Shown: positions 31,507-43,621, counted from the first letter of the stretch. The stretch: DNA of 64,000 nt from Amorphophallus konjac (GCA_022559845.1 CM040117.1:83898559-83962558); one strand, 5' to 3'. Notes: generated from the sequence alone by a model not told the origin. Program-made: numbers and translations.

Positions 31507-33357
31507 CCAACCAAAGAAATCAATCTGGGTACCGAGGAAGACCCTAGGATTGTCCTCATCAGTAAGAATTTACCGCCCTCCGAGGAGGAGGCGCTCATTT
31601 TGGTTCTGCAAGAATACAAGGACACGTTCGCGTGGAGTTATGAAGATATGCCGGGATTAGACCCTGCGCTCGTTGAACACCGCCTTACACTTAAGCCAGG
31701 GTCTGTCCCGGTCAAACAACGGTTGAGGCGTTTCCACCCTAACATGGCTTTGAAGATGAAAGAAGAGGTCGATAAACTCCATAAGGCTAGATTTGTTAGA
31801 GTCGTCCTCTATCCCAATTGGGTGGCTAACATTGTCCCGGTTATGAAGAAAGATGGAAAAGTTCGAATTTGCATAGATTTCCGGGACCTCAACCGGGCGT
31901 GTCCTAAGGATGACTTCCCCCTCCCTCATATCGATGTGCTGATCGACAACACAGGCAGGATTTGAACTCTTTCTTTCATGGATGGCTTTTCAGGTTACAA
32001 TCAAATTCGTCTGTCTGAAGAGGATCAAGAGAAAACCTCATTCACTACACCATGGGGTACATATTGCTATGTGGTCATGCCCTTTGGACTTAAGAATGCT
32101 GGAGCCACCTACCAGAGGGCTATGATGGCGATTTTTCATGACATGATTCATATTTACATAGAGGTGTATGTGGATGACCTGGTAGTGAAATCAAGGACAA
32201 GGATTGAGCATCCTGGGGTTCTGGCTAAGGTTTTACAAAGGTCACGAGAATATCAATTAAAAATGAACCCCAAGAAGTGCGTATTTGGCGTTTCTTCAGG
32301 AAAGTTGCTTGGTTTCATTGTCAGCAAGAGGGGAATTGAAGTCGATCCCAACAAGGCGAGAGCCATTAGAGATATGCCTCCTCCCAAGAATTTGAAGGAA
32401 GTTCGAGGATTAATAGGGAGGTTGCAATTCATTCGCCGTTTCATCTCCCAGCATTCACAAAGATGCAGGCCGTTCTACGAGCTTACCAAGCCGGGAGTCA
32501 AGTTTAATTGGGATGACAAGTGTCAGGCAGCCTTTGACGGATTGAAGGATTATTTGGCCAATCCTCCTGTCCTGAGGCCGCCAATTCCAGGCAAACCACT
32601 TGTTCTTTATGTTTCGGTCCTGGATGACTCCGTAGGTGCTGTCTTAGCTCAAGTGGATGAAGAAGGTAAGGAGAGGGCAGCGTACTACTTGTCTAAACTT
32701 CTTAACCCCTGTGAGCAGAGGTACTCAGCCATGGAGAAGACTTGTGCAGCTTTGGTTTGGGTAGTTCAGAAATTAAAACACTATTTCCTAGCTCACGAGG
32801 TTCACCTCATTGCACGCATGAATCCAATCAAATTCCTCCTTGAAAAATCTGTCCTCACTGATCGATTAGCACGCTGGCAAAGCTTCCTCTCCCAGTTTGA
32901 TATCACTTACATTCAACAAAAAGCTATCAAAGGTTATGCCATCGCCGAACATCTTGCTCATCACCCTCTACCTCATTTTGATCCTGTCAATTCTGAGTTC
33001 CCAGATGAAGAATTAATGTCCATTAATCAACCCCTTGATCCTATGTGGACGTTACATTTTGATGGAGCTCTTAATTCTCAAGGAAGAGGGATCGGCATGG
33101 TTCTTTTAACACCTGAAGGAGTCACCATTCCATTTGCTGCTCGGCTTACTTTCCCCGTCACCAATAATATAGCCGAGTATGAAGCTCTTTTGGCCGGTCT
33201 ACAAACCGCTCATCGATATGGTGTCACTCACTTGCGGATTGTCGGTGATAGTCAACTCATTCTGCGCCAGGTGTTGGTCAAGTGCCGCACTATCAATCCT
33301 AAGCTTAAACCCTACCAGGAACTCGCTTCAGCTTATGCCAAACTCTTACCAAGTTAA
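31507..33357 (+). pseudogene. Reverse transcriptase, RNase H and archaeal-type RNase H, element B
   Basis: RT fingers start near 31600 (AFAW/TFAWSYEDMPGLDP). An in-frame TGA at 31963-31965 interrupts before MDGFSGYNQI, and the palm carries the catalytic YVDDLVV (about residue 64 of the 31978 frame). RNase H (VLYVSVLDDSVGAVL...YSAMEKTC) is followed by a second RNase H copy (WTLHFDGALNSQGRGIGMVL, EYEALLAGL, GDSQLI) that defines the Tat lineage. The frame is lost at 33355, a few codons before integrase. It copies element RNA into DNA and removes RNA from hybrids, but as written cannot make a full protein. Confidence 0.8.
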
Positions 33358-33368
33358 TCTTCGTTCAT

Positions 33369-34874
33369 GTGCCTCGCAGTCAGAACATTCTAGCTGACGC
33401 TCTTGCTTCTTTAGCTTCTGCTTTAGTCTTCCCCCCTGAGCGTGATTTCCATGTCCCTCTGATTCATCAGCGTGACACTCCAGCTATTAAGGATCGTGCT
33501 TTCCTTGATATTAGGGATCAGGTGCTCGAGAAGGCCAAGCAGAAAGAAACTCTTAAAGGCAAAGAGGTCATGCTTTTGGACTGGGAAGAAGAATTGGCTG
33601 ACGAAGAGAAGCCTTGGTATTATGAGATTGCCAGATACTGTAATGATCAGTCTTATCCCGAGGAAGCCACAGCAGAAGAAAAGAAAGCAATTAGAAGAGT
33701 GGCTCAACGTTATACTTTGGTTGGAGGTGTGCTCTACAGAAGAGGGCTCACCGGTGTTTTATTGAGATGCCTCGATGATGATGAATCTTGGAAAGTCGTG
33801 GAAGAGGCGCATTCTGGTGTGTGTGGTGGTCATGTGAACAGCCAGATGCTAGCTAAGAAAATCCTTAGGCTAGGTTTCTATTGGCCAACTCTAGAAGAGG
33901 ATTGCTCTATCTACGTTCGTAGGTGTGTTAAGTGCCAACTGCACGCCGACAAGATTCATTCTCCTGCTTCTTCACTCCATCCTACGTCCTCCCCATGGCC
34001 TTTTTCCATGTGGGCTTTTGACATCATTGGACCTCTTGGTGACTCGAACCTCCTGACCAAGCAAAAATCATTCATTCTCACGGCAACGGAGTACTTCACC
34101 AAGTGGGCGGAAGCGGAAGCTTACGTGGAAATTAAAGCATCAACCGTTTGCAAATTTATCATGAAGAACATCATCACGAGGTTCGGCATCCCGAGCACCA
34201 TCGTCACCGACAATGGACCTCAATTTATCTCTCAAGATCTCAAGGATCTCTGCAACAGGTATAACATTGCATTGCATCATTCTTCTCCCTATTATCCGCA
34301 GGGCAATGGCCAAGCAGAAGCAACTAACAAAACTTTGATCAAGATCGTTAAAAAGACGTGTGAGGCTAATAAATTTTCGGACTGACCAGACAAGCTGGTT
34401 GAAGCTCTTTGGGCCTACCGCACTTCCATTCGCACTCCCACTGGGCAAACCCCTTTCGCCCTCACTTATGGGATGGAGGCAGTAGTCCCTTATGAGATTC
34501 TTATTCCCTCTCTGCGAGTACAATTGGATGAGGAACTTTCTATTGATGAACGTCGTGATTCACTCCTTGCCCAATTGGAACTCCTAGATGAGAAGCGTCT
34601 GGTCGCCGCTGAGCATGCGCGCGTTTATCAAAATAGGCTCTCACGTTTTTACCAAAAGAAAGTAATTGAGAGAAAATTTAAAGTCGGTGAAATGGTAATC
34701 AAGAGAATTTTTGTTAAGCCGGGTGGCCCCCGTTCAAAACTCCAACCAAATTGGGAGGGACCGTTCGTTATAAAAGAAGTTTTTCCTGGCAATGCTTATA
34801 AATTAACTAATGCTGAAGGTGAAGAGTTAACTCACCCTTGGAACGGTTTATATCTTAAGAAATACTACCCCTGA
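33369..34874 (+). pseudogene. Integrase, element B, one nonsense codon
   Basis: HHCC zinc region (HSGVCGGH...CVKC), catalytic D (FDIIGP), D (TDNGPQF) and E (GQAEATNK), and C-terminal region ending YLKKYYP. It is the same family as the element A integrase. A TGA at 34383-34385 falls where A has Trp. The frame then continues uninterrupted (34386-34874), so this is a point nonsense mutation rather than a shift. Confidence 0.8.
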
Positions 34875-35856
34875 TTTTCCAAAATCCAACAAAAAATGAA
34901 TATTTTCCCAAAATCCACAAAAAAATGAATATTTTCCAAAAATCCAACAAAAATGAAAATTTCAATCCACAAACAAAAAAATGAATATTTTCCAAATCCA
35001 AAAAAAATTAGAATATTTGCCAAAATCCAAATCCAAAGAAACAAAAAAAAAAGAAAGAAAAAAGAGAAATTTCAAACAAACAAAAAGGTTTTGTCATGGC
35101 ACACAAAAGATCAAGGCCTGAAAGGTCAAAATTCAGAATTCATTTATCAGTCTTGGTAACTTAAAAATGGGGTTGACACCCGCACACACTACACGCTTTA
35201 TTCTTGAACTCAAGCAGTGCAAAATCTGATAGAAAGTCAAAAACCTGACTAAAAGTGAAAGACAATACCCGTTCTTTTCTTCTTCGACCCATAAGGGGGG
35301 AAGGGAGACCTCGAGGCAGAGGCGCCAAGCCTATCCGCCGCCCTAGTAGGTGGAAGTCAAGGCCCAAAAGGGAGCAAATGTCACAAAAGCCCAAGTACAA
35401 TTAGGTTTATTTTTTTCATCAATGCAAATCAATTCCAAAGTGAAAGTCAAGTTATGAAAAGAAAAGCATGTCAAGAGGGCAAAGTCCCCGCAAGGAAAAC
35501 CTTGGGCGTATGCATGCATTATAAATGGGCAAAAAGGCAACAATTTCCTACGCCAAAGACCGAACCCCAACAGGCATAGGGCAGGGGAGGTAACTTTACT
35601 TTGAGCATCCCAGAACCCCTTATGGGCTTCCCTTATATTTTCTTCCATCCTTTCTATGTGGTAAAGTCACGAACTGGCAGGATGGTCAAGACGAACTTAA
35701 GAAATTGCACTGTGCGAAATCTCGAATATAAGTCAACTTTGAGCACGTCGACTCCCTTTTAATTATTCAAGAAAGATTAATGAATCCTAGATGGTGACCG
35801 TGTAGGGCCCGCGATCTGGATAGCCTTGTCAATCTTTTTTGAAAATTCATATAATT

Positions 35857-36034
35857 CACGCCTCTCACTAAGGCGTTTTTAATTTAACTCACGCCCTCGT
35901 GAGGGTCGTCTTTATCAAATTAACGCCCTTGTTCAGGTCGTCTTTTCACCAAATTCCAAAATCCTTTTAAAATGCACGCCGTCTGAGGGGGCGTCTTTCA
36001 CCCGAGTCACGACCTAATCTAAGGCGCGTTTTTC
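35857..36034 (+). repeat. Dyad-motif cluster 3 (~5 copies)
   Basis: ACGCCTCTCACTAAGGCGT, ACGCCCTCGTGAGGGTCGT, ACGCCCTTGTTCAGGTCGT, ACGCCGTCTGAGGGGGCGT and ACGACCTAATCTAAGGCGCG, spaced 30-50 bp apart. They lie downstream of the stop of antisense gene 1. Confidence 0.75.
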
Positions 36035-36185
36035 AGGAAAATAACAAAAAATATATATATAATGCCTTCTTCATTCGTATGCCTGCATTTTGCCTGTGCA
36101 TATTTTGATTTATTGTTTGCATGTGTGTGCTTGCATGATGCATCTCCCCTTTATTGGTTATTTCACTTTACCTTATTTGATTAAA

Positions 36186-36257
36186 GGCTTGGCCCCTTGA
36201 CCCGTCATTAAGGTCAGAATATTGCCACCCCTTGCTCATTGGGCAAGGGGCCAAGTC
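36186..36257 (+). repeat. Inverted repeat with nested alternative hairpin
   Basis: GGCTTGGCCCCTTG(A)CCC at 36186-36203 pairs with GGGCAAGGGGCCAAGTC at 36241-36257. The right arm can instead pair with a closer CCCCTTGC (about 36228-36235), forming a shorter hairpin. It sits about 220 bp downstream of the antisense gene 1 stop. Confidence 0.6.
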
Positions 36258-36479
36258 GAACAGATGAATTAACCTGTTTTATTCAAGTGAAAACCGCAGC
36301 TGCAGATACAGGGCAAAAGCAAAGTAAACATGAAGAACGTGGAGAGAAGAAAAGTACACAAACACAAGCCCACAACCACACAAAGTGCTCAGGTAACAAA
36401 AGAAATCTCAATCTCATATATATATACATCATGAATGTCTAAGTACAGGTGTGAGGGTGGAGGAGTACAAGTAAGTCTC

Positions 36480-39400
36480 TCAGCTCTCGCCTCCACCCTC
36501 CTCTACTCTCCTACTCTCAACCTCCTCCTCGCCATCCCGAGCTGGTGCTGGTGGAGGAGGCATGGGCCCCCGTGAAGAAGCCGGAACTCGAGCCTGGCCC
36601 CCTGCCTCACTCCTCTCTCGAAGAGAAGAACCCGCAACAAAAGTGGAGCTAGTAAAGGAGTACCCTGCAGCCCGTGCTCGCTCACGGCCTCGCTGCAACC
36701 GCTCCTCGGACACTCGCAGCCGCTCCTGAGAAAGGATCAACTGGGTCCTCGAGTCGGCTAGCTCTCGCTCCCGTGCTGCCGCCTGCTCCTGGAACCGGGC
36801 ACGCTCCGCCTGCTGAAGCTCAAGGAACTGGGCACGCTCCGTCTGGTGCTCCGCACGCTCCCGGGCACGCTCGCGCCTCTCCAGCTCAAGGGTCACCCGC
36901 AGCTCCGCCACGTCCTGAGGAAGCTCCTCACGACGCCTCGCAGAACGCTCCAACTCTATGATCCGCTGCTCGCGGATCGCCAACTCGGTACGCGCCGCTC
37001 GCAGCTGTGCACTCTGAAAATAGGCAAACAAATCATCAAGATCGACAATTCAATGAAGCAAATAAACAACACATGGTTGAAGGTAAAACACTCACCTGCA
37101 AGGACGTAGCCTGCTGTCCCTCACAGACACAAGCAAGGGCGGCTCGGAGCTCCTCAGTCTGCAACACAACTTTTATCAGTACACAATGCCATATTTAATC
37201 AATAAATGAACTGACTGAGTTTGAGTTCAGAATTTACCCGCGAGGCGAGATCCCGCTCTGCTGCCTCAGCCCGTGCAACCGCTCCAGCTAGCTGCTCTGA
37301 TAGCGCGGTCACCTCCGCGCTAGGTCCCCTCGAGCTGCAGGCCTCACCTGGGTCTCTCCTCATCGCTCCCTGCTGGGCACGCTGCATTCATTAAGATCGT
37401 CAGTGGCTAATCATTAATTCAACAAAAAATCCATTTGCATATAGGAATAATTTAAACACTCACCAGGGCCTCCAGGTCTGCCCGTGTGGCGGCTAGCTGG
37501 TCCTCCAGGCCGTGTAGATGGGCCTGGGCATCCATCGCCGCTATATCTCGCGCATCCTGCATTCATCACATATTAGTTGCATAATAGACATGTCTAAGCA
37601 TCGGCATTTAGAATTAATTGCATTCATACATACCCCTAAGACCCTCATCTGGGGTCGGCCGGCGTATACCTCCCAGTAGCGCCGGAGGTACTCGGAGCTG
37701 TCTGTCGCCTGGGAGGTGACTCGGGTCCCGCCTCGCTGCCAGTCGGCGTACTGCTCCTCGAAACGTACCCTCCAGTCGGTCGTCTTGGTGCGACCGCGGG
37801 TCTTCTTTCCTATGCCTCGAGGCTCCCCGACCTCGATCCATTCCTGGTGCAAGCCCAGGGTCCTCATCACCAACCTGAGCCATAACGGCTCAATCTCGCT
37901 CAAGCAGTGTAGCCACAGCTCACGCTCGAAGCGAGGTCGCCCCGATACGACCCAAGGCTGGCCCTCATCTGTCATCCCCTCGTATGGCCTCCACTGCACC
38001 TGCATTCATACATACCATTATCATTTCATCATAATCAATTCAAATCAATTCAAAAGAAATGCATATCATTCATTCATACATACCAGCGAGGGAGGGAAGT
38101 CGCGGAACTCTCTCCGTAGAACCCACAACTCATAGTCAAGTGGGGCACCGAAGACGACTGGTAACCAGCGTCGCGCCAGAGGGAAGGATCCCTCAGCTCC
38201 TGGCCGTGGGTCGACGCGCCCCATCGGCATGTACAAGTGACTCCACACCTGCATCCATGCATTGCATTAGTAAAGCATTCATCTGCATAAAAGAAAAGGA
38301 AAAAGGATGATAACTACCTGAAGAAAAGGTGAGAAGCCACTAACGGTCGTCTCACGTCCTGTACCCGTGGACAGGTCCGCTAGCAGGTGTGCCAGCAGCG
38401 CCGCTCCCCAGGCGTAGGTGCCAACTGTCTCCAGATCCTCGAGGATCGCCAAGAAGCGGCAGTTGATGACGTCGGCTTTCGTCCCCAGCAATAATCTCCC
38501 GAGCAGTAGCAGCAGGAACCTCCTCAGGTCTCGATCCGCTCTCTCATGGTCAGTCGGGTCCTGGCAGCATACCGCTCTCACCCCGTCGGTCAGCCTCTGT
38601 ACAAACTCACCTAAGGTCTCCCCTGACCTATGCCTGGCATCTCCTAAACCCATCACCGTAGTCAGGTCGGTACGGAAGATGGTCCTGCACTCACTAGGTA
38701 CCTCATAGACCATATCCAGCCCTAGCAGTCTCTGGGCCATCTCCGTGTAGTCAGGGTAGGTGAACCCGCTCACAGTCTCACCATCCACCCTCAACCCTGT
38801 AATCCTAGTCACATCCTCTAGGGTAGGAACCATGTGCCCCCAGGGCATCAGGAAGGACCGGCTCACCCTATCCCAACGCTCCCGTAAAACCTGGATAAGT
38901 GCTAGGTCGGGTCTAAATGGCTCAATGGATAAGAAAGCCCCGAACCCCATAGCATCTACCCTAACCCTCTGGAAGTCAGGAAGACCCTGGTATGCTACCC
39001 AGACCATGACCCATGAGATATGGGTCCTCATCAGCCCCTGCACGCATTAAAAGAGAAGAATTTTGCTTAATTGTTTGGTTAATCATGTGTAATTGCATTA
39101 GGTTTTGCCTGGGCATTGATTTTAATATTTTGGAAGTCACGACCCTCCTCAGGTCGTTTCTTAGTAAATTCACGCCCCTAAAGAGGGCGTTTTTATAAAT
39201 GTGGTTTGAAGTAACGTCCTGGGTGAGGGCGTTTTTCATCTTTGAAACGCCGATGTGTAGGGCGTGAACTTGTGATTAATTTCTAAAAATCCTAAAATAT
39301 TTTTCAAATCACGCCCTCGGCTGGGGCGTTTTCCATTTAGGACCGTTCAATTTAAAAAGAGAATTAATGAAGAGACGCCCTCTGGTTTGGGCGTTTCCTG

Positions 39401-40075
39401 TTAAATAACGCCCTGGTGAGGGGCGTGGCTTTCATGATTTTCAGATAATTTAAATAAAAATGACAGCATGCGAAATAATTAATGAAAACATTTAATGGGC
39501 ATGGAATTAATGGAAAATCATAATTTTTGAAGAAACGACATGCTGCAGGGCGTTTGTCATGAAGGTTAATTAATTTTCAGAGAATAAAAGGAATTTACGC
39601 CCTTGGTCAGGGCGTTTTGTTTGTGAATAACGCCCCCATGGGAGGCGTTTCTTTTCTGAGTTGCAGGTTTCATGCCCGAGGGCTATGGAAAATCAGGAAA
39701 AAAATAAAATAAAATGAAAATGAAATAAAAAAATGGATTTGGGGAGGGGGAACTTACCTTTTTGTGCTTCTGGGGTTGTGGCCGAGGCAGTGGCCGTCTG
39801 GGCCGCCGGAGTTGGCCCCGGGGAGCGACCGCCGCCGTGGGCGGTGGTCCTTCTTCTTCTCCATCTCCCTCTTCTTCATCTTCTTCTTCTTCTTCTCCAC
39901 CTTCGTCTTCTCCTCCTTCTTCTGTTGCTGCTTCACCGGCTTCGTCGCCGCCGGCAACCACCGCCGGTTCTTCAACCGCAATAATGGCGAGCTCCTCCAC
40001 GGCGGGTTCCTCTTGGGCGTGGGCAGCGTCGAGGTCGACGACCTCTGGGGCACTCACCCTCTGGCGTTTGGCCAT
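36480..40075 (-). CDS. Antisense gene 1 in element B: plant-mobile-domain protein with coiled-coil tail, 8 exons
   Basis: Exons (minus): 40075-39758, 39037-38318, 38248-38084, 37999-37634, 37556-37464, 37381-37238, 37158-37096, 37013-36480. Every intron is GT-AG and phase 0, all exon lengths are multiples of three, and together they give 800 codons with no stop. Exon 1 (ATG at 40075) encodes a very acidic N-end (EEGGEDEGGEEEEEDEEEG) followed by a basic Arg/Pro stretch. Exons 2-4 carry plant-mobile-domain features: LRERWDRVSRSFLMPWGHMV, PTLEDVTRITGLRVDGE, and FLAILEDLETVGTYAWGAAL, LLAHLLADLS. Exons 5-8 are Ala/Glu/Arg-rich and form a likely coiled coil, then a Pro-rich tail. PMD proteins include nuclear silencing/genome-stability factors and proteins captured by transposons. 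This copy lies opposite to its host element and is intact although gag-pol is broken. Exon joins are inferred, not shown by transcripts. Confidence 0.8.
39138..39650 (+). repeat. Dyad-motif cluster 4 (~10 copies) inside intron 1 of antisense gene 1
   Basis: Includes the most symmetric copies (ACGCCCTCGGCTGGGGCGT, ACGCCCTTGGTCAGGGCGT, ACGCCCCCATGGGAGGCGT). All lie between exons 1 and 2 (39038-39757). None is in the exons. Confidence 0.75.
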
Positions 40076-40230
40076 GGCTCGGCCTAGGAGATTGAGAGAG
40101 TGAGAGAAGAGAACGAGAGAGGGAGATCGAAAGAGGGGGGGTTTCGGTTAGGGTTTGCAGAAGGGGGGAAATGAGGACGGAAGGAGGAAGAAGAAGGGGC
40201 CTCATGACTTTTGGGTTTCGAAAAGAAGAC

Positions 40231-40626
40231 ACGCCCTAAGGGAAGGCGTTTCTAATGGAATTCACGACGAAGCTCTGGGCGTCTCTTGAAGGTAGACGAC
40301 GATGATTAAGGCGTTAATTTGTTTTGCATGGGGAACGATAACCGTCGTCAGACGCATTGAATGGGCGTTGATTGATGTAATGAAAGTCATCATTGCTGGC
40401 TTAGAGTAACGCCTCTGTTGAGGGCGTGTTATTCTTGATAAGTGACTAAGGAAAAGGCGTTATTTTTGATGATTCAACGATTATATTCTTTGAGATTTGA
40501 ATAGATTAACGCCTTGTCTGAAGGTTTTATTTAATTAACGCCCTTTTCTGCGGGCGTCAAATTGAAAAGGAGACGCCCTTGGTTAAGGCGCCTTTCAATT
40601 GATTCACGGCGTTCTTTGAGGCGTTA
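40231..40626 (+). repeat. Dyad-motif cluster 5 (~8 copies) between the antisense genes
   Basis: Lies 155-550 bp upstream of the antisense gene 1 start and just downstream of the antisense gene 2 stop. Copies include ACGCCCTAAGGGAAGGCGT, ACGCCTCTGTTGAGGGCGT and ACGCCCTTTTCTGCGGGCGT. Confidence 0.75.
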
Positions 40627-40731
40627 TTTGCAACAGAAACGCAGGCTTTGGATGATTTTGATCATAATCACAGTGATGATTGGCTCAATCAGAAAGCAAT
40701 CTTTATTATTTGAAAAAAAGGATTACAATGC

Positions 40732-42166
40732 CTAATGAGCCACTTTGGGCCTTAATTTCCTCAATGCTATCGCATAATTTTTCCTCTGTTCCTTGTCTTC
40801 ATCCAAGTCTTCTATAGGGTGATGAAGCTTGCTTAGTTTCCACAGAGCTTGAATGGTGATTGTCTCCTCTCCATCTTCATTGCTGCCTAGAGCCCTTAAT
40901 TTGATTGGAGGAAGATGGGAGATGTCTTCTAGCACTTGCCTTGGAAGCCCGAGCTGAGGAAGGCACCGGTGTGCATTGTACAAGACGAGCTCGGATGCGC
41001 CAATAAGTCGAAGGTCCGTGCCGATGGAGAATCTTGCGCGAAGTTCCTGCATTTTGAGTATTCCCGGAGTGCAAGTAAAGAGGTTTTTGGGCATTACCTT
41101 AAGGTGTTCTCTCCACTCCGCCCTTTTCTTGATTTGAGGAATGCGGTTCGTCACCCTATTGCTTATTCCCAACGAGCCGGTGATATAAGAAAGCGGACTT
41201 TTGGAGAAGATCCTTGACGATTGTTGGGCTTCATGGCATGGATCAAACTTAAAGTGGAGGTCCACCCAACTTGAGAAGGCTAGCATACAGCCGTATATGG
41301 GCCGCCCCATGGCCGCCGATGTAAGCCCGCTGTAGAGGTAAGCTAGTATGGCCGGTCCAACTCTTTCACCTTCCCATAAGCTCACCACTGCACTTATTTG
41401 ACTCTCTTCAAGGAAGTCCTCCGTGGATGGAAACAGTAGTGCGCCTGCTATGCACACCACGAAGGCTTTTGTTATTCTTTCTATCTCCTCCTCTTCCTTG
41501 GCTTGATCTGCTCTTTTGTATACCCATGAGGCTAGCTTCAAAAGGTTGATTCCCTTGGTGATTTTGATCTGATTCACTAAGTTTGGGTTAGGAATAAGGC
41601 TGGTTAAGAGCTCATGAGAGGAGATGGGTCTTGGCATGATGGCCATCTGTTCTTCTTCACTTTGTTTCATTCTTTTTAAACCCAAGATCATCTCTATTTC
41701 TTCCAATAAAATGGTGGCTTCAAAAGTGGAGAATAGAAAGGTGTGGGTGGAAGGATGCCATGTCTCAATCAATGCTCCCATGGCACCCCAATCAAGATGG
41801 ATTTGGTCATAATGCTTGGCATGGGTTATCAATCCTAAGAGATGCCATCTAGCTACAAAGGCCCTCATGTCAGAAGAGAATTTTGAAAGTATGAGGGGTA
41901 ACCACTTGACTCTTATATATCTTCTAGCCCCTGGAAGATTTGGGTACTCCTGTGAGAAGAGAGGAAGAAAATAAAAACAAAAAATAGAGGTACATGAGCA
42001 TGTGAATTCAAACACATGAGCGGTTCAGCAAAGCGGTAAAAGGGTTATATGCACAGTAAAGGAAATTGAAGCTAACCTGATTCATGCATATCCTGTTGTT
42101 TATATGACCTTGGATATCGTTTATTCTGGGAGTTGAGAGTTTTGGCCTCTTCAGTGCCCTGTCCAT
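40732..42166 (-). CDS. Antisense gene 2 in element B: PMD/DUF7745-like protein, 2 exons
   Basis: Exon 1 is 42166-42077 (ATG; 30 codons, MDRALKRPKLSTPRINDIQG...) and ends at G|GTTAGC. Exon 2 is 41949-40732, following a TTCTCACAG acceptor, and gives 405 codons in the same frame, for a 435-residue protein with no stop. Exon 2 includes VARWHLLGLITHAKHYDQIH, TWHPSTHTFLFSTFEATILL and EEIEMILGLKRM, the arrangement of plant-mobile-domain-related families (DUF7745-like: WH-L-GL, W-P-TH-F-F, E-T-T-EE---LLG). Exact family assignment is from memory and uncertain. It lies head-to-tail upstream of antisense gene 1, 656 bp away, so the two could be separate genes or one transcription unit. Function is unknown. 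Confidence 0.65.
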
Positions 42167-43621
42167 CGTCAGTAAAGTTTGGACGGCCGCAACCTGCAGA
42201 GCAGATGAGGAAGAAGAAGAACAGGAAAAGCTTCGACGGCTGCAGGGTTTTGGTTATTTCTGTTGAAGGAAGGCCTCCTATTTTATAGAGATTTAGAGAA
42301 TCGTAAGGTTGTGGGAAGTTAGCAATTTGATTGGCTTAAGGACTGTGCTGTGCTGTTAGGAAACGGAAGTTCGTGCTGAATTAACGACGTTGGTTAGGGC
42401 GTCGATTCTTAAATTGACGACCTGACTGACGACGTGTTATATTTAACGCCCTAACATGGGGCGTCTTCTTCTAAGCTTTCGTTACTGGTTACGCCTTTGA
42501 GTAGGGCGTGTTTTAAATGCTAAACGACCTATGGTTAGGCGCCTTTCATGCTGTTAACGCCCTATGCTTAGGCGTGTTTTAGTTTCCCTTCCCATGCTTT
42601 GATGCTTTAATGAACTTAAGTGCTGTTATTTTTGTGAAATTGTTTATGATTAAGCACTTATGATCATGTCATGTTCTGAATTAATGGATGAAGGCTAATA
42701 AGTTTCAAGTGCAGAAGTTCGCAGGATTCGAGGCATTTGGACCACCCGTGGGAGCAACATCGTGTCACCTTGTATCTGTTTCCTGTAAGCATTGTTACTA
42801 TATGATATCTACACTATTATAGTATGTCAAGGACCTTGTGGTTCTGATGAACCTGAAATTTGAGTTCCCCTTCATCAAAAACAATGACGATTTCAGGAAA
42901 GTCTTGATCACACGGATAGGCCGTTGAGTTGTTAAAGGTTTGGGACGATGGTTCCACTTTCTGAGTTGATGCGCGGACAAACGGGCTTCGGCTTAGTGTT
43001 AGCTCAGAGATATGGATTCTTGACCAGATCTAAATGGCTTAGCAATATTATCCTTGATTATTTTCTATTTTTAGTTTGTTTTAATCTTTTCTTTTAGCCC
43101 AGCATGCATCATGTAGGACTTTGAGTTTCATGCTGAAAATCTTCATATTATGGCAATAATGAAGTTCACTCGCTCTCGATTGAGTTGACATGAGATATTC
43201 CACTTCAAATCAAGTACTTCGTTCTATTTGAAGCCGTTCAGGCTGATTCCTTGAAAGTATCCCTTTTGTTGGATCTCTATCCCAAATTCTCTTTACTTTT
43301 CTGCAAAATTTACCTTGGTTGTAGCACGTCCACGTTGGCTGGTAATCGCTCTCCAATGGTCTTTCCCTGTCGTGCCCACGCGCACATCCCTTTATTTACT
43401 TAGTTTAATCTCCTTTTATCCAACAAATCGATGTTTCCTTGGAACCACTCAGAGTTGTTTCACTCAGAGTCTTGGAAAGATTTCAAATGCTTAGTGTTCT
43501 GAGGCGTGTCACATCACACCTTGGCGTCTCCTTATCAGTTCATTCCACTTAATTCCTTTCATTACACTTCATTCCATTTCTGTCTCACTCCCTTGCAAAG
43601 CAGACGCCAAGGCGGGGCAGC
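42167..43621 (+). other. Upstream region of antisense gene 2 and 3' non-coding end of element B
   Basis: Holds dyad cluster 6 (42381-42580). Then ~1 kb of unique AT-rich sequence follows without a coding frame, ending in a purine tract AAGGCGGGGCAG (43609-43620) next to the LTR. The antisense promoter should lie here; a clear TATA was not assigned. Confidence 0.5.
42381..42580 (+). repeat. Dyad-motif cluster 6 (~6 copies) upstream of antisense gene 2
   Basis: ACGACGTTGGTTAGGGCGT, ACGCCCTAACATGGGGCGT, ACGCCTTTGAGTAGGGCGT, ACGACCTATGGTTAGGCGC and ACGCCCTATGCTTAGGCGT, spaced about 35 bp apart and 215-415 bp upstream of the ATG. Confidence 0.75.

Larger units (their letters stand above)
34875..36479 (+). 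other. 3' spacer of element B downstream of integrase
   Basis: 34880-35090 is an A-rich repeat of AATATTTTCCAAAATCCA-like phrases. 35160-35850 is unique non-coding sequence. Five dyad motifs lie at 35857-36034. An inverted repeat lies at 36186-36257. No sense coding region is visible. Confidence 0.5.
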
